Assembly (NCBI GenBank): GCA_035561515.1
Contig: DATMXP010000060.1
Coordinates: forward strand, 1-43,421
Source: Terriglobales bacterium
GTDB lineage: Bacteria > Acidobacteriota > Terriglobia > Terriglobales > Acidobacteriaceae
DNA length: 43,421 nt
Direction: 5' to 3'
The position numbers were made by a program, and so were the translations under genes. The notes below the pieces were generated by a model, which was not told the DNA's origin, did not search any database, and saw nothing but the letters and a program-made list of their open reading frames with translations. Shown here piece by piece: positions 26,647 to 35,169 of the stretch; positions within the stretch are counted from its first letter, which is position 1; every line of letters starts with the position of its first letter.

Positions 26647-26675
26647 TTGACAACCAGCCAACATTAGCACAGACT
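26647..26675 (+). promoter_or_regulatory. Possible promoter of the GH16 gene
   Basis: A perfect TTGACA (26647-26652) is followed 17 bases later by CAGACT (26670-26675), a poor -10 match (three of six). If used, the operator pair begins ten bases past the -10 and would block start or early elongation. Alternative -10 placement cannot be excluded. Confidence 0.35.
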
Positions 26676-26684
26676 TCCTGCGGC

Positions 26685-26722
26685 TACAGAAACGTTTCTG
26701 TAAGCAACAGAAACGATTCTGT
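26685..26722. promoter_or_regulatory. Twin LacI-type operators
   Basis: TACAGAAACGTTTCTGTA (26685-26702) is a perfect 18-bp palindrome with the central CG typical of LacI/GalR operators. ACAGAAACGATTCTGT (26707-26722) is a near copy. Their centres are 21 bp apart, two helical turns, so two dimers would bind the same DNA face and could cooperate. They lie in the divergent region between the lacI-family gene and the GH16 gene. Confidence 0.75.
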
Positions 26723-26814
26723 CATAAGTAAACAAAAGAAGCCAACGGTTTTTAATCCTCAGACACGATCCGTGATCGGCGAACTCAAAGGCATCACGGG
26801 GCCACAGCAAACAT

Positions 26815-27660
26815 ATGAAGAAATTCATTCTGATTGCATTCATGGCTGTGTTGTGTGTGTCGTGCGGCGGATCGCCTGCTGCTGCGGCACCACCTTCTTC
26901 TTCTAAAACAACTAGCGGTACATGGGTCCTAACCTGGAGCGATGAATTTAATGGAACTGACGGTTCCGCACCCGATCCGGCCAAGTGGGTGATGGAAACC
27001 GGCGGCGGGGGTTGGGGTAACAACGAACTCGAGTACTACACCGCAAGAACACAAAACGCACGGCAGGAAAAAGGGAACCTCGTGATCGAGGCTCTCAAGG
27101 AAACCTATACGGGTACGGACAATGTGACCCGTGAATACACTTCAGCGCGCCTGAAAACACAGGGCCTGTTCAACCAGACTTACGGCCGCTTCGAGGCGCG
27201 GATCAAAATCCCCTATGGACAGGGAATATGGCCCGCGTTCTGGATGCTCGGCAACGATATCGGCACCGCGGGTTGGCCGACTTGCGGCGAGATCGACATT
27301 ATGGAAAACGTCGGTTTCGAACCGAATAAGGTGCATGGAACCCTCCACGGCCCGGGATATTCCGGTGCGAATCCGCTACCCAGCGTCTACACGCTTTCCA
27401 GTGGGCGTTTCGCGGATGACTTCCACGTTTACGCCGTCGAATGGGAGGCCAACGCCATTCGTTTCTACGTGGACGATGTCCTCTATGAAACTCGCACGCC
27501 GGCTGACGTTCCGGCAGGTTCGAAATGGGTATTTGACCACCCGTTTTTCGTCCTTCTGAACGTTGCTGTCGGCGGCAATTGGCCGGGAAGTCCGGATGCA
27601 ACCACCGTGTTCCCGCAGAAGATGTTGGTTGATTACGTTCGAGTGTACTCGCGCAAGTAA
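26815..27660 (+). CDS. Glycoside hydrolase family 16 lipoprotein (endo-beta-glucanase)
   Basis: 281 residues. A signal peptide ending LCVSC with Cys17 followed by GGS suggests lipid anchoring, though Cys rather than Leu/Val at -3 is unusual. A Ser/Pro/Ala-rich linker leads into the GH16 beta-sandwich: WSDEFNGTDGSAPDPAKWVME, WGNNELEYYTARTQNA and the catalytic GEIDIMEN, with Glu159 as nucleophile, Asp161 and Glu164 as acid/base. The sequence resembles laminarinases (endo-1,3-beta-glucanases) more than agarases or carrageenases, but exact linkage is inferred. Transcription probably starts near the LacI operators upstream; the TonB-dependent receptor follows 185 bases later. Confidence 0.92.
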   Translation: MKKFILIAFMAVLCVSCGGSPAAAAPPSSSKTTSGTWVLTWSDEFNGTDGSAPDPAKWVMETGGGGWGNNELEYYTARTQNARQEKGNLVIEALKETYTGTDNVTREYTSARLKTQGLFNQTYGRFEARIKIPYGQGIWPAFWMLGNDIGTAGWPTCGEIDIMENVGFEPNKVHGTLHGPGYSGANPLPSVYTLSSGRFADDFHVYAVEWEANAIRFYVDDVLYETRTPADVPAGSKWVFDHPFFVLLNVAVGGNWPGSPDATTVFPQKMLVDYVRVYSRK

Positions 27661-27664
27661 TGAG

Positions 27665-27680
27665 AGTGACGTACATCACT
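27665..27680. promoter_or_regulatory. CRP/FNR-like palindrome before the receptor gene
   Basis: AGTGACGTACATCACT is a perfect 5-bp half-site repeat around six bases (GTGA-N6-TCAC), the layout bound by CRP/FNR-family regulators. It starts five bases after the GH16 stop and 166 bases before the receptor start. No regulator gene of this family is in the window. Confidence 0.4.
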
Positions 27681-27845
27681 TTTGTTTGGGAATGTAAGTG
27701 TCACAATCGAGTGAAATCCTGCTACAGAAGGACTATTTCGCTCGCAACGCAAAAGTTTTGAATTGTCCCGGCTGTTCCCGGCGCTGAAAGCATTTGGTAC
27801 TAACCGGTCCGCTTTCGCAAAAGTCCAGCGGGATTTAGGAGCCTT

Positions 27846-30800
27846 ATGAAAGTGAAGTTATTTGTTTTCGCCCTGGTGCTAGTGCTCATCTCCGGGACGA
27901 TGCTGGCTCAGTCCGATCGTGCTTCCATCACCGGCACGGTAAAGGACTCATCCGGTGCGGTCATCCCCGGTGTGCAGGTCACTGTCACCAATGTTAAAAC
28001 CAACACAGCTTCCGCGGTTGAGACGAACAGCCTTGGAACCTATTCCGTCCTGAATCTGCCGATCGGCACGTATACCCTTTCCGCGTCGAAAGCAGGCTTC
28101 TCCAAGTTCGAGCGGACCGGGATTACCCTCGCGATCAGCCAGATCGCAGAGATCAACGTGCAGATGAACGTCGGCGCAGCCACCGAGACCGTCACGGTAT
28201 CCGAGGACGCCCCGCTGCTCAATACTCAAACCGCAGCCATCAGCACCAACCTCACCAACGCTGCAGTCAATGAACTTCCGCTGAACGTGCAAGGCGGCAG
28301 AAATCTCTCCAATTTTATGTTCGCCTATGTTCCCGGAGTCGAGGGCAGTGACTACGACTCGCATATCGGCGGCAGCTTGAGCAAGACCAAGGAAGTCATG
28401 ATCGACGGTACTTCCGCCGTCGCCCAGATCGGTGGCTACATCAGTGAATCCAGCCCGCCGATGGAAGCAGTGGAAGAGTTCCAGGTCAGCACCACCGGCC
28501 TGCGCGCCGATGAAGGCCGCAGCGGCGGCGGCGTGTTCCGCTACAACATGAAGTCCGGAACCAATAGCTGGCACGGCAGCGGCATCTACTTCATGCACAA
28601 TGAAGCTCTGAATGCCACGGCGTGGGACAAGAACTACAACAAGTCACTCTGCGTTTCCAACGCCGGCAGCGACAGCGCCGAAGCTTCAAGCTGCGCCCGC
28701 CGCTTCAGCAAGCCTGACGACCGCCTCTACAACTACGGCGCCAACGTTAACGGCCCGATCGTGAAGGACAAGCTGTTCTTCTCCGCGTCCTGGGAGCGTT
28801 ACACGTTTGCAAACTACGGAATCGGCGGCCTCGGCTCGACCGTTCCCACCACCGCGTTTTTGAATGGCGACTTCAGCGCTCTCCTGGACACCAACACCGT
28901 CCTGGGTACGGATGCCGCCGGCCAGACCATCTACAAGGGTGCGATCTTCGACCCCGCGAACCCGAACCATGTCTTCCCGGGGAACATCATCCCGACCGCG
29001 CGGTTCAGTGGCGTTTCCAGGAAGATTGTTGACCTTTACAAGCAGTATTATCAGCCGCTCTCGGCAAGCCTTACCAACAACAACGCCATGCCGCTCACCA
29101 ATCCGGCGACCTGGTATCAGAGCAACCAGTACAGCATCAAGATCGACTACAACCTCAACGACAAGCACCGCGTGTACGGTTCGTTCATCTACGCGTACAT
29201 CCCACGTCTGCTTTCCGATCAGGGCGGTATCTGGTCGGCTGGCTCGCAGGACGGTGGCCCCATGGCCAACGCCTACGACCACAACACGAAGTCGCCTTCG
29301 GTTCGCTTGAGCGACTCCTGGACGATCTCGAACACGATGATCAACGTGTTCGGCGTTACGTTCAACCGCTTCCACAACCCGAGCAGTGCGCGTTCTCAGG
29401 AAGGCAACTGGTCCTCGACGCTTGGCCTCGGCAACTTCGGTGCAGGGAACTTCCCGATCATCAAGTTCCAGGGCGTTAACGGTGATCAGCATCGCAGCGT
29501 GGCCGGCAAGTTCATTGACGAAAGCCAGCTTGGCAGCCAGTTCAATGACTTCTACACCGCCAACACGCTGATCTTCAGCGATAACCTCTTCTGGGTCCGT
29601 GGCCGTCACACCTTCAAGTTCGGTGGCGACCTGCGCATCATGCAGTTCAATACGCACGGTGATTACGGAGTTCCGACGTTTATCTTCGATCCTGCTCAGA
29701 CCGCCGGCACCTACGGTGGCGATGCTGGATTCGGATTCGCCAGCTTCCTGCTGGGCGCCGCGAACCAGGCTTCGGTCAGCGAAGTGAACCAGACCTACGG
29801 ACGCAGAAAGTCGCTCTCGCTCTATGCGATGGACGACATCAAAGTGACGCCGAACTTCACGTTGAACGTTGACCTCCGCTGGGACTTCAACGGTCGTTAT
29901 CACGAGAAATTCGGACGCTGGTCGAACTTCAACCCCACGCTAATGAACCCCGTTACCGGCCGCCCGGGAGCGCTTGAGTTTGCCAAAGACGGCAGCGATT
30001 CCTTCGAGCGCAACCAGTACTACCGCAACTTCTCGGGTCACATCGGTGGTGCATACCAGATCACTCCGAAGACCGTTGCTCGCGCATCGTTCGGCGTGTT
30101 CTACGTTCCTCTCAACCTGAACACCTGGGGCGCAATCCCCTACGGCTTCAACCCCGGATTCGTTAACAACAACGAATACAAAACGCCGTTCAACTGGGAT
30201 GGCGGCTATCCCGGACAAGCAGTGGACATCGGCAAGGACCCGAACTTCACGAAGTGGGGCATGGTTTCCATCGATCCCCGCAGCCTGATGCTCGGCAACG
30301 TGCAGGCCTGGTCCGTGGGCGTTCAGCAGGAAGTTAGCCGCGACCTCATTCTCGAAGCTAACTTCATCCAGAACCACGGTTACCATCTGGAAAGCGGCTA
30401 TCTGGCCGGCAACCAGCCGAACCTGGCGAACTACACCGCCAACGTCGGCAACCTCTGGAACTGGGAACCGGTTCCGGGCGCACCCGGCGGCTGGGGTTCC
30501 GGTTGGATGAACCTCACTCCGTTCCCGGCCGTTGCTTCCACTTGGGGTCCGTTGTTCTACGTTGGATCGCCCCTCGGCAACAGCGATTACCAGTCACTGC
30601 AGTTCAGCGTAAAGAAGCGCAATTCGCACGGTCTCTCCATGCAGGCGAGCTACAGCTTGTCCTCGGCGCATGGAAATACCGATAACGCCTTCCAGGAACT
30701 CTGGTGGACCGGTCCGCTTCAGGACGTTTACAACCTCCAGGAAGAACGGAAGACCATCGCTTCCTTCGACCAGACCCACATCGTGAAGGGTTACGTCACC

Positions 30801-31352
30801 TATGAGCTGCCTTTCGGAAAGGGTAAAGCCTTCCTGTCTGACGCAGGCTCCGGACTGAACGCCCTGATCGGCGGATGGAACGCGGCTTTCGGCTTCCACT
30901 ACAGCAGTGGCACGCCAATGCGCATCACCGCCAACACGTGGTATCCGGGAATCAACAACGTTTACTCGAACATCAACACGAACTGCAACATCAACCAGAG
31001 CTACAGCGGTGAGGTTGGCGGCACGTACTTCAACACGGCGTGCTTCTCCAATCCGGCCTACGGTGCTTTCGGAAACGCGCCGGGATACCTCTCCCAGCTG
31101 CGTAACCCTGGTGTTGCGACTGAGGACCTTGGCCTTAACAAGAGCATCCGGTTCGGCGACAGATATCTTTTGACCCTGCGCTACCAGATGTTCAACGTCT
31201 TCAATCGCCGCAGCTGGGGCGGCCCGAACACCGGAATCGGCACTGCGGAATTCGGCAAGGTCGGTACTCCGGATGGTCAGGGTCACTACTACGCGGTCGG
31301 TGGAAACCCCGGGCCTCGGGTTGGTCAGTTCGGCCTGCGGTTTAGCTTCTAG
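27846..31352 (+). CDS. TonB-dependent receptor, Oar-like, with carboxypeptidase-regulatory-like domain
   Basis: 1168-residue outer-membrane protein. A signal peptide (about 1-22, ending TMLAQS) is followed by an Ig-like carboxypeptidase regulatory domain (about 26-110, ASITGTVKDSSGAVIPGVQV, GTYSVLNLPIGTYTL), then a plug-like region (about 118-230) and a long beta-barrel rich in Asn/Tyr/Phe ending RVGQFGLRFSF. The terminal Phe is the outer-membrane assembly signal. AGGAG lies four bases before ATG 27846. Such receptors are expanded in Acidobacteriota and are thought to import large or polymeric substrates. No SusD-like partner is present. Next to GH16, GH3 and LacI it is a candidate importer of beta-glucan fragments. 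A strong terminator follows. Confidence 0.92.
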   Translation: MKVKLFVFALVLVLISGTMLAQSDRASITGTVKDSSGAVIPGVQVTVTNVKTNTASAVETNSLGTYSVLNLPIGTYTLSASKAGFSKFERTGITLAISQIAEINVQMNVGAATETVTVSEDAPLLNTQTAAISTNLTNAAVNELPLNVQGGRNLSNFMFAYVPGVEGSDYDSHIGGSLSKTKEVMIDGTSAVAQIGGYISESSPPMEAVEEFQVSTTGLRADEGRSGGGVFRYNMKSGTNSWHGSGIYFMHNEALNATAWDKNYNKSLCVSNAGSDSAEASSCARRFSKPDDRLYNYGANVNGPIVKDKLFFSASWERYTFANYGIGGLGSTVPTTAFLNGDFSALLDTNTVLGTDAAGQTIYKGAIFDPANPNHVFPGNIIPTARFSGVSRKIVDLYKQYYQPLSASLTNNNAMPLTNPATWYQSNQYSIKIDYNLNDKHRVYGSFIYAYIPRLLSDQGGIWSAGSQDGGPMANAYDHNTKSPSVRLSDSWTISNTMINVFGVTFNRFHNPSSARSQEGNWSSTLGLGNFGAGNFPIIKFQGVNGDQHRSVAGKFIDESQLGSQFNDFYTANTLIFSDNLFWVRGRHTFKFGGDLRIMQFNTHGDYGVPTFIFDPAQTAGTYGGDAGFGFASFLLGAANQASVSEVNQTYGRRKSLSLYAMDDIKVTPNFTLNVDLRWDFNGRYHEKFGRWSNFNPTLMNPVTGRPGALEFAKDGSDSFERNQYYRNFSGHIGGAYQITPKTVARASFGVFYVPLNLNTWGAIPYGFNPGFVNNNEYKTPFNWDGGYPGQAVDIGKDPNFTKWGMVSIDPRSLMLGNVQAWSVGVQQEVSRDLILEANFIQNHGYHLESGYLAGNQPNLANYTANVGNLWNWEPVPGAPGGWGSGWMNLTPFPAVASTWGPLFYVGSPLGNSDYQSLQFSVKKRNSHGLSMQASYSLSSAHGNTDNAFQELWWTGPLQDVYNLQEERKTIASFDQTHIVKGYVTYELPFGKGKAFLSDAGSGLNALIGGWNAAFGFHYSSGTPMRITANTWYPGINNVYSNINTNCNINQSYSGEVGGTYFNTACFSNPAYGAFGNAPGYLSQLRNPGVATEDLGLNKSIRFGDRYLLTLRYQMFNVFNRRSWGGPNTGIGTAEFGKVGTPDGQGHYYAVGGNPGPRVGQFGLRFSF

Positions 31353-31373
31353 TTTCTCTTACTGCAAGCACTT

Positions 31374-31403
31374 CAGGGCAGCCGAAAGGCTGCCCTGCTT
31401 TTT
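31374..31403 (+). terminator. Intrinsic terminator of the receptor gene
   Basis: Perfect 10-bp stem CAGGGCAGCC / GGCTGCCCTG around a GAAA tetraloop, followed by CTTTTT, 21 bases after the receptor stop. The T-run reaches the stop codon of the convergent exporter gene. There is no T-run on the other strand, so it acts mainly on plus-strand transcripts. Confidence 0.9.
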
Positions 31404-32163
31404 ATGTCCAGAGCGCTCCCCAGCCGCGGCTGCATAGCTGCCACCCCAGCCAGACCAGCCACACGGACATGGCAAACCGCAGTTTCTGGCGAGGAATAAA
31501 TCCTCCCAGGTACGCGCCTGCCAACGCTCCTACCGCTCCGCCCGCAATCAACTTGATCACCACCGGCGCCACGAAACTTCCGTGCGCGAAATGCCAGCCG
31601 CCGCCTATTAACGCCAGAACGAAACCGAACATCAGGTCCGTTCCCACAATTTCCGCCGTCGTGAGCTTGCTGAAATGAAACAGCGCCAACGTTCCCAGGG
31701 CGCCTGCTCCTGCCGACGAGAATCCGACCTCCGCTCCGATCAGCCCTGCTGCAACTGACAGCTTTTTCGGCGAATTCTCCTTTGTCGGCTGACCCGACTT
31801 TTCCCGAAAGTAACGCCAGATCGTCAGTGCGGCAGAGAAGATTACGATCCCGCCCACCACCGTCACCACGATGGCGCCGCTGCGCCCCGTCTGTAGACGC
31901 GCGAGCAGAGTGGATCCCGCAATCACACCGGGAACGCCTCCCAGCAGCAGGTACCACAGGACGCGAAAGTCCACTTGCTTCCGTGACAGATAAACCGGAA
32001 CCGCGAGTGTCTTCACCGCGGCCACGAAGATCAGCGACGTTCCCACCGCTTCCGCCGCCGGCATCCCCAGAAACAGGATGAGCACCGGAGCTGTGATAAC
32101 CCCGCCTCCCACTCCGGTCAGACCGATACTAACCGCAATCAGGAATCCAATAACCAGTTCCAC
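31402..32163 (-). CDS. TauE/SafE-family sulfite or sulfonate exporter
   Basis: 253-residue inner-membrane protein with about eight hydrophobic segments. It has the duplicated family motif: first GLTGVGGGVITAPVLILFLGMP, then VGFSSAGAGALGTLALFHFSKL, both with the Gly-rich loop and nearby Pro/Leu helix of TauE/SafE (DUF81). Start GTG 32163 overlaps the last base of the cysH stop (TAGTG), so it is the last gene of the sulfate-assimilation operon. In that position it most likely exports excess sulfite or related sulfur compounds, protecting the cell if APS reductase outruns sulfite reductase. Direction of transport cannot be read from sequence. Confidence 0.88.
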   Translation of the reverse strand: MELVIGFLIAVSIGLTGVGGGVITAPVLILFLGMPAAEAVGTSLIFVAAVKTLAVPVYLSRKQVDFRVLWYLLLGGVPGVIAGSTLLARLQTGRSGAIVVTVVGGIVIFSAALTIWRYFREKSGQPTKENSPKKLSVAAGLIGAEVGFSSAGAGALGTLALFHFSKLTTAEIVGTDLMFGFVLALIGGGWHFAHGSFVAPVVIKLIAGGAVGALAGAYLGGFIPRQKLRFAMSVWLVWLGWQLCSRGWGALWT

Positions 32164-32849
32164 TACTTCGCCTCGTCAAACGTGTGTATGCCGCATTCCA
32201 ACTTCTGGCCGCCCCATCTTCCGGAGCGGGGATTTCCAGGATCGAGTGGAACGGTGGTACACGGCTGACAGCCGATGCTCGAATAGCCATCGTCATACAG
32301 AGGCAGATAGGGAATCTTTCGCTCTTCAAGGCGACGCCACGTCGACTTCCAGTCCCATGCCGCCAGCGCATTAACTTTCGTGATATGTCGCCCGCTGGGC
32401 AATGTCGGATACTCGACAAAAGGCAAGTTGGCGCGTGATGGCGACTGCTCCCGGCGAAGCCCTGTAAACCAGATGTCGAAGGGTTCCAGTCCGCGAAGCA
32501 GCGGTTCCACCTTTCGGATCTTGCAGCAGTAATCCGGCGCCACTTCGTACAGCCTTCCGTGCTTCGCCTCCTGTTCCGCAACCGAGAGATCAGCCTTCAG
32601 GTTGATCAGATTCAACCCAAGCTCCTCCGTCATGCGATCGCGATAGGCGTATGTCTCGCGGAAGTGATAACCGGTATCCAGAAACAGAACCGCCACATCG
32701 GGTCGGTGCTGGCGCACAAGGTCCAGCACCACCATGTCTTCTGCCTGGAAGCTGCACGTCACACACGCACGCTGGGTGGATTCGGCCAGGAACGATGCGA
32801 CAAGCTGCTCAGCGGTGAACTTCGTGTAATCGACGGATGTTGCTGTCAT
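32163..32849 (-). CDS. cysH: Adenylylsulfate (APS) reductase, CysH family
   Basis: 228 residues. Reduces activated sulfate to sulfite in the cytoplasm using thioredoxin. The protein has the Cys pairs Cys108-Cys109 (YCCKIRK) and Cys194/Cys197 (GCQPC), which together hold a [4Fe-4S] cluster. This marks the APS-using bacterial branch rather than the PAPS reductases of E. coli type that lack it. The catalytic Cys219 is in ECGIH. PP-loop-like VTCSFQAED is at the start. It follows the Met8-like gene by two bases and overlaps the exporter gene by one. Use of APS fits the absence of a working APS kinase in the operon. Confidence 0.95.
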   Translation of the reverse strand: MTATSVDYTKFTAEQLVASFLAESTQRACVTCSFQAEDMVVLDLVRQHRPDVAVLFLDTGYHFRETYAYRDRMTEELGLNLINLKADLSVAEQEAKHGRLYEVAPDYCCKIRKVEPLLRGLEPFDIWFTGLRREQSPSRANLPFVEYPTLPSGRHITKVNALAAWDWKSTWRRLEERKIPYLPLYDDGYSSIGCQPCTTVPLDPGNPRSGRWGGQKLECGIHTFDEAK

Positions 32850-32851
32850 GG

Positions 32852-33487
32852 CTAATTCCTCCCGTTTATTCCAGCGTTGATGATTTCGGTCAGTACTTCT
32901 CGCGCGCCCTGTTCGTCACCGTTTCGCAACCGTTCGCGGGCTTGGGAATCCACCAGCCGATACCAGACTCTCTTTCGTTCATCGAAGGCAGGAAATTGCT
33001 CCGCTATTCGTCGGCGCATTCCTCCCACGATCTCCAGCAATCGTCCGTACTCCGGCCCAACAAACTCTGCGATCTGATCGCGAACCCTCGACGCTAGCGC
33101 TGGACTCTTTCCATTCGACGAAACCGCGATCAGCAGATCGCCTTGCTGGTGGATCGCCGGATACGTGAAGTTGCAGTGCTGTGGATCATCCACCGCGTTG
33201 AAAAGCACGCCGCGCTCTTCAGCCTCAAGCCAGATTGCGTGGTTCTTCTCGTGACCCAGCGTTGCGATTACGAGAAAGAAACCAGAAAGATCGCCGTGCT
33301 GATAGTCGCGTGCGACGTGTGCGGCCTGCGATCGATCCAGCCACTCCGGCGCCTCGCTCGATATCAGCGTCACCTCAGCGCTGGCCCGCAGTAGTCCCTC
33401 GAACTTCTGTTGCGCGCCAAAGCCGGTTCCGATTACGAGGCAGCGTTTTCCTTCCAGGTCCAACATCACGGGGAATGAAAAGCTCAT
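32852..33487 (-). CDS. Precorrin-2 dehydrogenase / sirohydrochlorin ferrochelatase (Met8/CysG N-terminal type)
   Basis: 211 residues. Carries out the last two steps of siroheme synthesis: NAD-dependent oxidation of precorrin-2 and iron insertion. The Rossmann motif VIGTGFGAQQKFEGLL (18-33) is family-typical, as are NAVDDPQHCNF (Asp100/101, matching the catalytic Asp of CysG) and the SSNGKSPALA segment (about 123-132). The C-terminal half is the helical dimerisation part. It lacks the methyltransferase domain of E. coli CysG; that activity comes from the separate cobA at the start of the operon. ATGA overlap with cysI, the siroheme user. Confidence 0.88.
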   Translation of the reverse strand: MSFSFPVMLDLEGKRCLVIGTGFGAQQKFEGLLRASAEVTLISSEAPEWLDRSQAAHVARDYQHGDLSGFFLVIATLGHEKNHAIWLEAEERGVLFNAVDDPQHCNFTYPAIHQQGDLLIAVSSNGKSPALASRVRDQIAEFVGPEYGRLLEIVGGMRRRIAEQFPAFDERKRVWYRLVDSQARERLRNGDEQGAREVLTEIINAGINGRN

Positions 33488-35169
33488 GCTTCCACCTCAA
33501 CCTGTTCTGGCCGGACGGAGTCGGAAGGAAAGTCTCCGAAGTTCGTTCGTTCGCAGAACTCCCCGAATCGTTCGTTGTGCAACCGGTTATCGCGATAGTT
33601 ACGGAGCACAGGCCGCAGCACCTCTGCGATCTGCGTTCGTTTGACTTTGTCGAACAGCACCTTTCCCAGCCGCGTACCCAGGTGTGAACCACCGGCGTAG
33701 ATCGTGTACAGGTCCACGCTCTGGCCCACGATCCCGATCTCGGCGGTGTACGGACGCGCGCATCCGTTCGCGCATCCGGTTATGCGCATCGAGACTTCCT
33801 GCTGATCCAGTCCAACGGCATCGAGTTCCGCCTGAATCTGCGCGGAGATCTGCGGCAGCACCCGCTCAGCCTCGGTTACGGCGAGACCGCACAGCGGCAG
33901 CGCGGGGCACGCCAGCGAATCGCGCAACACCGGAGGCAGTTCCACCGCCTGTACGATCCCGAAGGTCCGCAAAGCTTCCGCAATCGCGCCTCGCTGGCCA
34001 TCCGTGATGTCCGTCAACAAGATGTTCTGCTGCGACGTGAATCTCACGTTAACCCGGAAGGTCCCGACAATATGGCGCAATCCGCTGCGAATCCGCGATG
34101 TCCCTTCGTCTCGAATGCGACCGCTCACAACAGGAAGTCCAACGAACCAGTTACCCTTGTCATCCTTGTGCCAGCCAAAGTGATCTTTGCCGCTCGCCCA
34201 TTCCAAATCCTGAGCAGGTTCCAGCTTCCGTCCCAGCCGCGCTTCTACTTCTGCTCGAAACGCGTCCAGTCCCATGCCTTCGACCACGTACTTCAGCCTT
34301 GCCAGCCTGCGGTTACTCCGGTTCCCAAGGTCGCGATGAACTTTTACGATCGTCTCCACCACATCGCCAACCTCCTCCGGGGTCACAAAGCACAATGCAT
34401 CCGCCAGCCTTGGATGGCTCGCCTTCACGCCGGGGGACATTCCCAGTCCGCCGCCTACCAGCACGACAAAGCCTTGCAGTCCGTTCGCGCCGTACTTCGC
34501 GACCAGGCCCACGTCGTTGCTGTAAATGTCGGTGCAGTTGTCGCCCTCAGGCGTGATACCGATCTTGAACTTCCGGGGCAGGTACGTTTCCCCGTAAAGC
34601 GGCTCCGTTTCTTTCTCCTCTGCTGTAGCTGCCTTCTCGCCGTCGATCCAGATTTCGTAATACGCCCTCGTGCTCGGCTTTAGCCGCTTTGCCAGTGTGC
34701 GTGCATGCAATTGCAACTCCGCGTTGTTGTGCGTCGGGGCGGGGCAGCACGTCACGTTGCGGACAACGTCACCGCACGCCGCCAGCGTCGACAACAACGC
34801 TTTGTTGAGAGTTCGTACCAGCGTGGGGAGATTGGTTTTTCGTACGCGGTGGAACTGGATATCCTGCCGGCTCGTGATACGCAGGCCACCGTCACCGACT
34901 TCGTCGGCCAGTGAATCCAGTATCAGGTACTGTTCGGCTGACACTACACCGCCGGGTATGCCGACGCGTACCATCGACCCGGGCACAACTGGCAGTCCGG
35001 CCTTCTTCGCATCACGGTCGGTCTGCTCGTACATTCCGTGAAACTTCAGCAGCCCAATCGCACCTTTCGTGAACCCCGGAACTTCCAGCGCGAGTTCCTG
35101 CGCGATCGTGCCGCGAAGGTGCTGGCTGTTCTCCTTGAGGACTTCGGCTCCCGACCTTGTTTCCGCCAT
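33484..35169 (-). CDS. cysI: Sulfite reductase hemoprotein (nitrite/sulfite reductase family)
   Basis: 561 residues. Six-electron reduction of sulfite to sulfide at a siroheme/[4Fe-4S] centre in the cytoplasm. Two ferredoxin-like half domains alternate with two siroheme domains. The first contains LRITSRQDIQFHRVRK. The cluster ligands are Cys421 and Cys427 (ACPALPLCGLA) and Cys466 and Cys470 (GCANGC). Length and the lack of a flavoprotein (CysJ) gene nearby suggest the ferredoxin-type enzyme, though electron donor is inference. Nitrite reductase is an alternative name for the family, but the operon is clearly for sulfate. Overlaps cysN by one base (TGATG) and the next gene by four. Confidence 0.92.
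   Translation of the reverse strand: MAETRSGAEVLKENSQHLRGTIAQELALEVPGFTKGAIGLLKFHGMYEQTDRDAKKAGLPVVPGSMVRVGIPGGVVSAEQYLILDSLADEVGDGGLRITSRQDIQFHRVRKTNLPTLVRTLNKALLSTLAACGDVVRNVTCCPAPTHNNAELQLHARTLAKRLKPSTRAYYEIWIDGEKAATAEEKETEPLYGETYLPRKFKIGITPEGDNCTDIYSNDVGLVAKYGANGLQGFVVLVGGGLGMSPGVKASHPRLADALCFVTPEEVGDVVETIVKVHRDLGNRSNRRLARLKYVVEGMGLDAFRAEVEARLGRKLEPAQDLEWASGKDHFGWHKDDKGNWFVGLPVVSGRIRDEGTSRIRSGLRHIVGTFRVNVRFTSQQNILLTDITDGQRGAIAEALRTFGIVQAVELPPVLRDSLACPALPLCGLAVTEAERVLPQISAQIQAELDAVGLDQQEVSMRITGCANGCARPYTAEIGIVGQSVDLYTIYAGGSHLGTRLGKVLFDKVKRTQIAEVLRPVLRNYRDNRLHNERFGEFCERTNFGDFPSDSVRPEQVEVEA

Noticed and set aside
28686..29903. 405-codon minus-strand ORF inside the receptor gene
   Set aside because: Antisense shadow caused by codon bias of the long receptor gene; Val/Arg/Glu-rich with no domain.
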